DNA of 64,000 bases from Flavobacterium plurextorum (GCF_002217395.1 NZ_MUHD01000029.1:62001-126000), one strand, 5' to 3'. Counted from the stretch's first letter, positions 26,429 to 33,570 are shown. Notes: generated by a model not told the origin, from the sequence alone. Translations and numbers: made by a program.

Positions 26429-26530
26429 AAATAACGTGAAAAGCTATTCCGGATCTTTTCTTCAGGAAGGCAAAATAACGTTAAAACGAGAACCAGGAAC
26501 AAGCTGCAGAAACACAAAATAACGTGAAAA
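26429..26530. repeat. Three AAATAACGTGAAAA repeats at exact 44-bp spacing
   Basis: Copies start at 26429, 26473 (one base different, GTT for GTG) and 26517. Only the 14-mer is conserved between units; intervening DNA differs. Spacing of about four helical turns puts all copies on one DNA face, suggesting cooperative operators for the following HicB-like gene. Confidence 0.65.
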
Positions 26531-26580
26531 CACAAAAAGTGTTTACAGCTGGCCAATTAAGAATTATGAAAACAAGTTTT

Positions 26581-27051
26581 ATGAAAACAAAAGCGTTTAT
26601 TGAAATAGGTAATGACGGAACTTATAGCGTGTATATTGAAAATAGTACCTTGAATTACGGTATACACGGAACTGGTAAAACTGTAAAAGAAGCTGTAGAG
26701 GATTTTTTAAATTCATATCAGGAAATGAAAGATTTTTATAATGAAAAGGGGAAGGAGTTTATCGAAACAACTTTTGAGTTTCAGTTCGATGTGGCTTCTT
26801 TTCTAAAGTATATGGAGATATTTCATGCAGAATCAGACATACTCGAAGATGATGAATTAGGTTTATTGATTAAAGATTTTGAGAGTAAAGATTATTTAAC
26901 GGTTGAAAGGGTTCTAAAAGCGCTAAATGTTAACTTAGTTGAGAATGATAACATTTTAGATAATATTAAAACAGGGTTGGAAGAAATGAAATTCTTTAAA
27001 AATGGAAATTTAAAAACGACTCCAGCTAAAGATTTTCTAAATGAATTATAA
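26581..27051 (+). CDS. HicB-like antitoxin with an atypical C-terminus
   Basis: 156 residues from ATG 26581 (ATG 26566 also possible; the frame is open to 26524). The N-terminal ~70 residues are a HicB-like domain (KAFIEIGNDGTYSVYIE, TVKEAVEDFLNSYQEMKDFY). The expected helix-turn-helix after FEFQFDVASFLKY is missing. Instead there is an unrelated acidic stretch and a tail NIKTGLEEMKFFKNGNLK resembling other antitoxins. No HicA toxin gene is adjacent. It may be a chimera produced by deletion, or a standalone regulator. Confidence 0.6.
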   Translation: MKTKAFIEIGNDGTYSVYIENSTLNYGIHGTGKTVKEAVEDFLNSYQEMKDFYNEKGKEFIETTFEFQFDVASFLKYMEIFHAESDILEDDELGLLIKDFESKDYLTVERVLKALNVNLVENDNILDNIKTGLEEMKFFKNGNLKTTPAKDFLNEL

Positions 27052-27069
27052 AATAGAATTATCCTTAAA

Positions 27070-27089
27070 AATGCACATTTACACTCGTA
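27070..27089. repeat. Direct repeat flanking cargo, copy 2
   Basis: Aatgcacatttacactcgta, 19 of 20 identical to 25612-25631, just after the HicB-like gene. Confidence 0.65.
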
Positions 27090-27256
27090 GAATAAAATAG
27101 ATATTCTCTAACTTGTCTGAAATTAATTATTTGAAACCAAGATATTTATTATATTAGCTTGAATGAATTAGTAAATTTATGACACGAAGCTTGTAGGGTA
27201 TAATATTATACTGTTTTATGGTTCGTATAAATAATTTATGCACAAGTTAAAAATAG

Positions 27257-28225
27257 ATGATGCAAAAAATACTTTTAGAAGTCAAAAAAAAAGCGGAGAA
27301 AAAATTACGCAAATGCATGTTTGATAATTGTTCTAATCAAGCAATCAAATCCCACGTATTGCAAAAAAATGGAATTCTTCGAGAAATTTCTGAAAACAAT
27401 CATTTAATACAATTGGTCTCAGCAAATCCATTTGAAATGCAAGAAAAAGGGATTTCAGATTTCAAATTAGTTGGTATAAATGATGTTTATACTTTTAAGG
27501 GATTTTGTAGTGACCATGATTCGGAAGTATTTAAATCAATCGAAAATGAAAATGAAATTGATTTTCAAAATAAAGCTCAACAAGCATTGTTTTGTTATCG
27601 TGGATTATGCCAAGAGATTAGGCGAAAAGAGATTGCAAATGAATGGATTATTGATTTAAAACCACATTTTCCTTATCAATATTTGTCGTTGATTACTTCA
27701 CTGTCTGATGGCTTTATTGATGGTATAAGCAATTTAACTTTTTTTAAAACTGAATTAGAAAAATGCATAATTTCCTCCAATTATGATCAATTTATTTTTG
27801 AAACTATAAAAATTCCTAAAATAGATCTATGTGTTTCAGTTCCTCTAAATATTGGAAATCTTGAAATTCCAAAAGATAACGATTATGAAAAATGGAGAAA
27901 TGAAAATAAAATTGTTCCAACCTCATTCATCAATTTATTTCCGAAAGAAAATGAAAATTATGTAATAATCGGGTTTCATAAAGACTACCCTTGTAATTGG
28001 ACCAGTAATTTTATCGAAATAATGAAAACAGCTAATCGAGAAGAAATTTTTAAAGAAATTAGTGATTTATTGACTTTGCGATTAGAATTTTGGACAATGT
28101 CTAAATCGCTTTTTGATAAAATACCGCAAATAAAGATTGCCGAATATAAATTTCTATTTTCACAAAATGTATTCGATCATAGTCCTGAGCTAAAAACTGA
28201 TCTAAATTTTTTTGAAAACATATAG
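27257..28225 (+). CDS. HNH-like zinc-binding protein, candidate defence cargo
   Basis: 322 residues. The N-terminal module has Cys20 and Cys25 (CMFDNC), Ser32-His33 (IKSHVLQK) and, after a 50-residue spacer, Cys84-x-x-His87-Asp88 (GFCSDHDSEVF), a treble-clef/HNH-like metal site. The remaining ~230 residues are mixed alpha/beta without membrane segments and unrecognised. Proteins with this zinc module are widespread and uncharacterised. Its place as right-end cargo of a mobile element is typical of phage-defence genes. Nuclease activity is not demonstrated. Confidence 0.65.
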   Translation: MMQKILLEVKKKAEKKLRKCMFDNCSNQAIKSHVLQKNGILREISENNHLIQLVSANPFEMQEKGISDFKLVGINDVYTFKGFCSDHDSEVFKSIENENEIDFQNKAQQALFCYRGLCQEIRRKEIANEWIIDLKPHFPYQYLSLITSLSDGFIDGISNLTFFKTELEKCIISSNYDQFIFETIKIPKIDLCVSVPLNIGNLEIPKDNDYEKWRNENKIVPTSFINLFPKENENYVIIGFHKDYPCNWTSNFIEIMKTANREEIFKEISDLLTLRLEFWTMSKSLFDKIPQIKIAEYKFLFSQNVFDHSPELKTDLNFFENI

Positions 28226-28313
28226 CTAAGTGCCTAAAAAATAGTTCTGATTGTTTTTTGGAATTTGTAGGTACAAGATAAATAATCCCAAGAGAGGGGC
28301 TAACAAGTGTATT

Positions 28314-28883
28314 ATGAAAGATATGTACGAAGATGTTAAGACTGGAATTGACCGATTTATATTGCAACAAAAAAATTGTTGTAAAATTGGTTGTGCATTT
28401 TGTTGTTATCAGACAATTGAAGTAATAGATATTGAAATTGATGCAATCAAAGATTTCTTAGTCAATAAAATTGATGAAATAACAAAAGAGAAAATAAAAG
28501 AAAACTTAAAAGAGTATTTCATTTTTTTTAATAAAAACACTCCCAATAATAAAATTTTAGATGAACATGATTTAATTAACCATTTTCAAGACATTGCTAA
28601 CACTTCAAAATGTAAATGTCCTTTGTTAATAGAAAATAAGTGTAGTATATACGAGGGAAGACCATTGGCATGTAGAATCCATGTTGTAGAAAAAAATCCA
28701 GAAATATGCGAAGCCGAGCCTTATAGGGATTCAGCCCCTCTTGCAATAAATGTGAGAGGAAGTCTATTGCAATATGTTTTATCAAAAAAGAAAACCTATA
28801 TAATTCCTTTGGCATATTTAATAGCAGAAGCATTAATGCCTGAAATGGAATTAAAGCCAATTAAAAAATTATATATGAATTAA
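28314..28883 (+). CDS. YkgJ-type cysteine-cluster protein
   Basis: 189 residues from ATG 28314; the frame is open upstream to 28251, but that extension lacks family features. Cysteine motif NCCKIGCAFCC near residues 21-31 and CPLL...CSIYEGRPLACR around residues 100-120 match the YkgJ/zinc- or iron-chelating family. It lies 88 bp after the HNH-like gene and is the last gene before the right attachment site. The family's function is unknown; metal-cluster binding is likely. Confidence 0.8.
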   Translation: MKDMYEDVKTGIDRFILQQKNCCKIGCAFCCYQTIEVIDIEIDAIKDFLVNKIDEITKEKIKENLKEYFIFFNKNTPNNKILDEHDLINHFQDIANTSKCKCPLLIENKCSIYEGRPLACRIHVVEKNPEICEAEPYRDSAPLAINVRGSLLQYVLSKKKTYIIPLAYLIAEALMPEMELKPIKKLYMN

Positions 28884-28945
28884 CCCTCTGCTAGTATTTT
28901 TTATATTGATTTGCTAAAATTAAGGATAAGTGGTTTAGAATTTAG

Positions 28946-28964
28946 CCACCTTTCCGACCACCCT
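28946..28964. promoter_or_regulatory. Candidate integrase arm-type site, right end
   Basis: CCACCTTTCCGACCACCCT, 15 of 19 positions shared with 14944-14962, located 46 bp inside the right attachment repeat. Confidence 0.5.
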
Positions 28965-28971
28965 AAAAAGT

Positions 28972-29008
28972 AAAAACCTCTGAAAATCAATTGATTTCAG
29001 AGGTTTTA
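28972..29008 (-). terminator. Terminator of tRNA-Leu, supplied by the mobile element
   Basis: Aaaacctctgaaa / tttcagaggtttt around an AT-rich loop, directly 3' of the tRNA on the minus strand. It lies inside the element, so integration brought a replacement terminator along with the replacement tRNA 3' end. Confidence 0.75.
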
Positions 29009-29009
29009 A

Positions 29010-29027
29010 GTACCCGGAGCCGGAGTC
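29010..29027. repeat. Right attachment-site repeat (attR) within tRNA-Leu
   Basis: Exact copy of 14806-14823; forms the acceptor and T-arm 3' side of the intact tRNA. Confidence 0.9.
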
Positions 29028-29090
29028 GAACCGGCACGGTTTCCCACAGGTGTTTGAGACCAGCGCGTCTACCAATTCCGCCATCCGGGC
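29011..29090 (-). tRNA. tRNA-Leu (anticodon CAA)
   Basis: 80-nt class II tRNA read on the minus strand: acceptor GCCCGGA/TCCGGGT (one G-U) and D-arm GGCGGAATTGGTAGAC. The anticodon arm CTGGT-CTCAAAC-ACCTG (one T-T mismatch) gives CAA. A short variable arm and T-arm GCCGG-TTCGACT-CCGGC follow. CCA is not encoded. The gene is the element's integration site; a TACATTTG box on the minus strand (29177-29184) is its likely promoter. Confidence 0.95.
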
Positions 29091-29250
29091 TTAGCAGACG
29101 AAAAAACAACTAATAAATCAATTGTTTTAACGCAATAGAATGAAGTCATAAATGGCGTCATTCCTTTAACACGGTGCAAATGTAAAAAATAAATTTAAAC
29201 CAACTACTAAAAATACTTAAATTTTTCCTTTCAGTGTCCAATAAATTTTA

Positions 29251-29381
29251 TAAATTTGCACCTCGTTAAAACGACGCACACACAACTAACTACACCCGAG
29301 GCATTTATGCAGGTTTTGCTTTACCAAAAATGATAAAGCCAAATTGTACAGAGCGCAGCGGAGCAAAAACAACAAATTATA
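29251..29381 (+). promoter_or_regulatory. prs promoter and leader
   Basis: TAAATTTG (29251-29258) matches the -7 box; the -33 element is weak. The start would leave a leader of about 115 nt containing a gcttta...taaagc hairpin. No known riboswitch recognised. Confidence 0.5.
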
Positions 29382-30323
29382 ATGTCGCACCTAGAACCAG
29401 AAGCTAAAATTTTTGCTTGTTCACAAAGTGTTTATCTTGCAGAAAAAATTGCAGAACAATACGGAATTCCGTTAGGAAAAGTAACGATGTCAACGTACAG
29501 TGATGGAGAATTTCAGCCGTCTTACGAAGAGTCAATTAGAGGATTACGCGTTTTTATCGTGTGCTCAACATTTCCAACTGCTGATAATTTGATGGAATTG
29601 TTATTAATGATTGATGCTGCAAAACGCGCATCAGCAAGACACATTACAGCTGTTATGCCTTATTTTGGTTGGGCAAGACAAGATAGAAAAGATAAACCAA
29701 GAGTTCCAATTGGAGCTAAGTTAGTAGCTAATTTATTAGATGCTGCAGGAGCGACAAGAGTAATGACAATGGATTTGCATGCAGATCAGATCCAAGGATT
29801 TTTCGAAAAACCAGTAGATCATTTATTCGCATCTACAATCTTTTTACCGTATGTAGAAAGTTTAAAATTAGAAAATCTAACCATTGCATCTCCAGATATG
29901 GGAGGTTCAAAAAGAGCATATGCTTACTCTAAGTTTTTAGAATCAGATGTAGTAATCTGTTACAAACAAAGAAAAGCAGCCAACGTTATCGACACTATGG
30001 AATTGATTGGTGAGGTAAAAGGTCGTAACGTAATATTAGTAGACGACATGATCGATACAGGTGGAACTTTAGCAAAAGCTGCAGACCTAATGATCGAAAA
30101 AGGAGCGTTAAGCGTTAGAGCAATTTGTACACACGCTATATTATCTGGCAGTGCGTATGAGAAAATTGAAAATTCAAAATTGACAGAATTAATCGTTACA
30201 GATTCAATTCCGTTAAAGAAAAAATCAAAGAAAATAAAAGTAGTGAGTTGTGCACCGCTTTTTGCAGAAGTTATGCACATGGTGCACCACAACAATTCCA
30301 TTAGTGGAAAATTTATAATGTAA
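29382..30323 (+). CDS. prs: Ribose-phosphate pyrophosphokinase (PRPP synthetase)
   Basis: 313 residues, normal length. Makes PRPP from ribose-5-phosphate and ATP for nucleotide, His and Trp synthesis. Landmarks: GKVTMSTYSDGEFQP near the N-terminus, PYFGWARQDRKDKPR (flexible loop), MTMDLHADQIQGFF (His-Asp metal site), and PRPP-binding VILVDDMIDTGGTL near residue 215. Upstream of rplY on the same strand, an order common in Flavobacteriia. Confidence 0.97.
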   Translation: MSHLEPEAKIFACSQSVYLAEKIAEQYGIPLGKVTMSTYSDGEFQPSYEESIRGLRVFIVCSTFPTADNLMELLLMIDAAKRASARHITAVMPYFGWARQDRKDKPRVPIGAKLVANLLDAAGATRVMTMDLHADQIQGFFEKPVDHLFASTIFLPYVESLKLENLTIASPDMGGSKRAYAYSKFLESDVVICYKQRKAANVIDTMELIGEVKGRNVILVDDMIDTGGTLAKAADLMIEKGALSVRAICTHAILSGSAYEKIENSKLTELIVTDSIPLKKKSKKIKVVSCAPLFAEVMHMVHHNNSISGKFIM

Positions 30324-30443
30324 AAAGCTATACGCTTTAGGCTTTAAGCCATAAGCTATTTCACGATTACAAAATAAGCCTTAAGCCTATTGCTTAAAGC
30401 TTACAGCAAATAGAATATTTATTAATAACTATATTTTTTTACA

Positions 30444-31055
30444 ATGAAATCGATTACAATTAAAGGATCAGAAAGAGAAAGCGTGGGCAAAGTGTCAACT
30501 AAAGCCTTACGTAATGCTGGACAGGTTCCTTGCGTTTTATACGGAGGAAATCAGGCAGTACACTTCTCAGCAGACGTTACAGCATTCAAAAACTTGGTTT
30601 ACACTCCAAACGCTCACACAGTTGTGATCGAACTTGGAAAAGGAAAATCATTCAATGCAATTTTACAAGACATTCAGGTTCACCCTGTATCTGACAAAAT
30701 TTTACACATTGACTTCTTTCAATTATTTGATGAGAAAGAAATCACTATGGAAGTTCCAGTAAAAATTGTTGGTACATCTAAAGGTGTTCTTGCAGGTGGT
30801 GTTTTACGTTTAAACCAACGTAAATTAAAAGTTAAAGCTTTACCAGCAAATCTTCCTGATTTTGTTGAAGCTGATATCACTCCACTTGAAATGGGTAACA
30901 AATTATATGTTACTAAAGTTGGTGCTCCAGAATACAAAATTATGCACCCAGAGAACACAGTTGTTGCTCAAGTAAGAATTTCTCGTGCTGCTATGAAAGC
31001 TGCTCAAGAAGCTGCAAAAGCTGCAAAAGCTCCTGCAAAAGGAAAGAAAAAATAA
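30444..31055 (+). CDS. rplY: 50S ribosomal protein L25 (Ctc/TL5 type)
   Basis: 203 residues: N-terminal L25 5S-rRNA-binding barrel (~1-95: RESVGKVSTKALRNAGQVPCVLYGG) plus the C-terminal beta domain of the longer TL5/Ctc form, ending in an Ala/Lys-rich tail (AAQEAAKAAKAPAKGKKK). Binds 5S rRNA in the large subunit. Follows prs by 120 bp; the gap contains an imperfect repeat of agcttaagc-type words. Confidence 0.95.
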   Translation: MKSITIKGSERESVGKVSTKALRNAGQVPCVLYGGNQAVHFSADVTAFKNLVYTPNAHTVVIELGKGKSFNAILQDIQVHPVSDKILHIDFFQLFDEKEITMEVPVKIVGTSKGVLAGGVLRLNQRKLKVKALPANLPDFVEADITPLEMGNKLYVTKVGAPEYKIMHPENTVVAQVRISRAAMKAAQEAAKAAKAPAKGKKK

Positions 31056-31545
31056 TTTTTTTCAAATCAATACAAAAGCCTCAATCTTACGATTGGGGCT
31101 TTTTTTTAGCATCTAAGTTTCTAAGATGCTGAGATACTAAGGTTTTTGGGAGAAGGCTTCGACTCCGTTCAGTCTGACAAATATTAGTTATGTCACGCTG
31201 AGCGAAGTCGAAGCCTTTTTTGTAATCAGTTTTTTTAGAAGCAGAAACTCTCCGTTTTTTCAAGACGTGACGTTCCTGCCATCCGCTATATCTTTTCCTT
31301 GCTAAAGAAGCAAGAAAAAGGATACCGCTCCTGTCAGGGCTGGCAAGAAGTTTTGTATTTATAATCCCTGTACTTACTTAGGAAAGCTTGGTAGAAAAAA
31401 TCCGCGTAAATCCATTTAAATCCTTGTCATCCGTGTGCAATTCTTAGCGTAAAACCTTTGCGAACTTTACGGTTAAACCACGACCAGTAAATAATTATCT
31501 AATTAACCAATTGCCACATTCTCTAATTAATCTTACTTTTGCATC
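31056..31545. repeat. Repeat-packed intergenic region between rplY and pth
   Basis: Contains the rplY terminator (31077-31108). An inverted repeat follows with 27-nt arms 31153-31179 and 31191-31217 (4 mismatches). Next comes a GC-richer hairpin block (31266-31343) with ccttgc/gcaagaaaaagg symmetry. Last is a stretch of TAAATCC words (31398-31430). These look like three separate flavobacterial intergenic repeat types. No ORF is credible. Confidence 0.65.
31077..31108 (+). terminator. rplY intrinsic terminator
   Basis: Agcctcaatc-ttac-gattggggct followed by eight T, 22 bp after the stop codon. Confidence 0.85.
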
Positions 31546-32223
31546 ATGATAAAATGGATGACAAAACTGTTTTCATCAACACCAAAAGAAGAGAACACAG
31601 AAGATAATATGAAACCGGAGGTTCACGAACACCAAAAAAACAATCTAAAAAACGTGAGTAAAAAATATTTAATTGTAGGTTTAGGAAATATCGGAGCCGA
31701 ATACGTAAACACAAGACATAATATCGGATTTAAAGTATTGGACTTTTTAGCCAAAAAAGAAGGCCTTTCATTTGAAACTGTTAAACTTGGAGCGTTGGCA
31801 GAATACAAATTTAAAGGAAGAACATTTTTGCTTCTTAAGCCAAATACATACATGAATTTGAGCGGAAAAGCAGTGAAATATTGGATGGATAAAGAAAATA
31901 TACCATTAGAAAACATTCTAGTCATTACAGACGATTTAAATCTGTCATTCGGGACTATCCGAATCAAGCCTAAAGGAAGTGACGGAGGTCATAATGGACT
32001 TAAAAACATCAATCTTGTTTTGAATACACAGCAATATACCCGCTTTAGATTTGGAATCAGTGATCAGTTTAAAAAAGGACAGCAGGTTGATTATGTTTTG
32101 GGGGAATGGGATGAAGAAGAAAAAGCAAAATTGACAGAACGTTTAGAAGTTGCATCAGAAATTATAAAATCTTTTGGTACAGCCGGTCTTGAGAATACGA
32201 TGACAACCTTTAATGGAAAATAA
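31546..32223 (+). CDS. pth: Peptidyl-tRNA hydrolase
   Basis: 225 residues; about 38 N-terminal residues precede the usual Pth start (KYLIVGLGNIGAEY), so the true start could be a later ATG (31609). Catalytic His in NTRHNIGFKVLD, Asp in VITDDLNLSFG, and substrate loop KGSDGGHNGLKNI are present. Releases tRNAs from drop-off peptidyl-tRNA, recycling them for translation. The neighbouring rplY is another translation gene. Confidence 0.95.
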   Translation: MIKWMTKLFSSTPKEENTEDNMKPEVHEHQKNNLKNVSKKYLIVGLGNIGAEYVNTRHNIGFKVLDFLAKKEGLSFETVKLGALAEYKFKGRTFLLLKPNTYMNLSGKAVKYWMDKENIPLENILVITDDLNLSFGTIRIKPKGSDGGHNGLKNINLVLNTQQYTRFRFGISDQFKKGQQVDYVLGEWDEEEKAKLTERLEVASEIIKSFGTAGLENTMTTFNGK

Positions 32224-32296
32224 AGATTATCAGGTGTTTGACTTGATGAAAAATCAATTTATCAATTAATTAAATTGAATTATAACGAAATACTAT

Positions 32297-32327
32297 TTTC
32301 AATTCCAAAGTTAAATGTCTAAATTTG
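32297..32327 (+). promoter_or_regulatory. Promoter of the superoxide dismutase gene
   Basis: TTTC (32297-32300), 19-bp spacer, TAAATTTG (32320-32327): a near-perfect Bacteroidota promoter 38 bp upstream of the ATG. Confidence 0.6.
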
Positions 32328-32364
32328 GAATAAATTATTTATAAACCATAAAAATCATAATACC

Positions 32365-32973
32365 ATGGCTTTTGAATTACCACAATTACCTTATGCATAT
32401 GATGCATTAGAACCACATATTGATGCACGTACAATGGAAATTCACCATTCAAAACATCATAATGCATACACTACAAATCTTAATGCTGCTATCGCAGGAA
32501 CAGATTTAGAAGGAAAAACAATCGAAAATATCTTAATTAACCTAGATAAAACTAACGCAGCAGTTCGTAACAATGGTGGAGGTTTTTACAACCACAATTT
32601 ATTCTGGACAGTAATGGCTCCAAATGGAGGCGGATTGCCAACAGGTGATTTATTAGCTGCTATCGAAGCTTCTTTTGGAACTTTTGAAGAGTTTAAAGCG
32701 AAGTTTGCTAAAGCTGGTGCAACACAATTTGGTTCAGGATGGGCTTGGTTATGTGTACACAAAGGTGGTAAATTAGACGTTTGTGGAACTCCAAACCAAG
32801 ATAATCCATTAATGCCAGAAGTAGGTTGCGGTGGAACTCCAATTTTAGGAATGGACGTTTGGGAGCACGCTTACTATTTAAACTACCAAAACAGAAGACC
32901 AGATTATATTGAGGCTTTCTTTAATGTAATCAACTGGACAGAAGTTGCTAGAAGATTTGCTTTAGACAAATAA
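32365..32973 (+). CDS. Superoxide dismutase, Fe/Mn type
   Basis: 202 residues. Metal ligands visible: His in MEIHHSKHHNAY, His in NNGGGFYNHNLFW, Asp and His in GMDVWEHAYYLNYQNRRPDY. Cytoplasmic (no signal peptide); dismutates superoxide to peroxide and oxygen. Whether it is Fe, Mn or cambialistic cannot be decided by eye, so sodA or sodB is left open. Own promoter and a strong terminator make it monocistronic. Confidence 0.95.
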   Translation: MAFELPQLPYAYDALEPHIDARTMEIHHSKHHNAYTTNLNAAIAGTDLEGKTIENILINLDKTNAAVRNNGGGFYNHNLFWTVMAPNGGGLPTGDLLAAIEASFGTFEEFKAKFAKAGATQFGSGWAWLCVHKGGKLDVCGTPNQDNPLMPEVGCGGTPILGMDVWEHAYYLNYQNRRPDYIEAFFNVINWTEVARRFALDK

Positions 32974-32999
32974 TCTAAAATAGAATAAGAGTAAAGAAA

Positions 33000-33037
33000 A
33001 AAGACGGATGACTTAAAGTTATCCGTCTTTTTTTTGT
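33000..33037 (+). terminator. Superoxide dismutase terminator
   Basis: Aagacggat / atccgtctt stem with eight or more T following. Confidence 0.85.
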
Positions 33038-33095
33038 TTCTATATTTTATGTCTTTATCCAGAGTCTTTATTGTGTCTTCTAAAAAAAGGAAAAT

Positions 33096-33170
33096 AAAAA
33101 AGGCGGAATCTCTTCCGCCTTTTTTGCCCCAAATCTACCATAAACTTAACCTACTAATGTTATGGTTCAG
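33096..33170 (-). ncRNA. Putative small RNA, tandem copy 3 of 3
   Basis: Read on the minus strand: a -7-like TACATTTA box (33171-33178), then CCATAA...TTATGG hairpin (33138-33165), a TAGATTTGGGGC linker, and a terminator stem GGCGGAA/TTCCGCC (33102-33119) with T-tail at 33096-33101. Predicted transcript about 70-75 nt. The core from hairpin to terminator is nearly identical to the copies 184 and 368 bp further right. Confidence 0.7.
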
Positions 33171-33279
33171 TAAATGTATGGCGGCTATTCTTGCGAAAAA
33201 AACTTTCTAGTTGAATGGTAAATATATCCGACAAAGTGGAATAAGAGGAGTGTGTTGAGGTATTTGATTTTACTGCAAT

Positions 33280-33354
33280 AAAAAAGGCAGAATTTCTTCC
33301 GCCTTTTTTGCCCCAAATCTACCATAAACTTAACCTACTAATGTTATGGTTCAG
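33280..33354 (-). ncRNA. Putative small RNA, tandem copy 2 of 3
   Basis: Same layout as its neighbours: TACATTTA box (33355-33362), hairpin CCATAA/TTATGG (33322-33349), linker TAGATTTGGGGC, terminator stem 33286-33303 with one mismatch and T-tail. The upstream ~110 bp are also shared with copy 3, so this is a true tandem duplication of gene plus promoter. Confidence 0.7.
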
Positions 33355-33462
33355 TAAATGTATGGCAGTTATTCTTGTGAAAAAAACTTTCTGGTTGAAT
33401 GGTAAATATATTCGACAAAATGGAATAAAAGGTGCGGGAAGAGATATTTGAGTTTACTCCAA

Positions 33463-33536
33463 TAAAAAAGGTGGAATTGCTTCCACCCTTTTTGCCCCAA
33501 ATCTACCATAAACTTAACCTACTAATGTTATGGTAG
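33463..33536 (-). ncRNA. Putative small RNA, tandem copy 1 of 3 (best promoter)
   Basis: Hairpin CCATAA/TTATGG at 33506-33533, linker TAGATTTGGGGC, terminator stem GGTGGAA/TTCCACC (33470-33487) with compensatory change relative to copy 3 (G-C to T-A type swaps keep pairing). Its upstream region differs from the other copies and holds a perfect consensus promoter. It lies 98 bp after the purF stop on the same strand, yet has its own promoter. Confidence 0.75.
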
Positions 33537-33538
33537 TT

Positions 33539-33570
33539 CAAAAGTATTGTAGCTTTTCATTTTTACCAAA
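33539..33570 (-). promoter_or_regulatory. Consensus promoter for the small-RNA array
   Basis: Minus-strand TTTG (33567-33570), 20-bp spacer, TACTTTTG (33539-33546): exact match to TTTG/TAnnTTTG, placing the start at about 33532-33536, just before the conserved hairpin. Confidence 0.75.

Larger units (their letters stand above)
14806..29027. mobile_element. Integrative mobilizable element inserted in tRNA-Leu(CAA)
   Basis: The 18-bp sequence gtacccggagccggagtc occurs at 14806-14823 and 29010-29027. The right copy is the 3' end of an intact tRNA-Leu; the left copy is an orphan fragment. Just inside the left end is a tyrosine recombinase, followed by excisionase-like, replication (VapE, primase), mobilization (MobC, relaxase, coupling protein) and cargo genes, nearly all on the + strand. 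No type IV secretion genes except a TraO-like barrel, so it is mobilizable rather than self-conjugative. Interior genes look more AT-rich than the flanks. Confidence 0.92.

Noticed and set aside
29280..29381. Riboswitch in the prs leader
   Set aside because: Some hairpin potential, but it matches no riboswitch class I can recognise; kept only as a leader.
33096..33540. Possible CRISPR array
   Set aside because: Three units with a 184-bp period are far longer than repeat-spacer units; each carries a promoter and terminator instead, and no cas genes are present.
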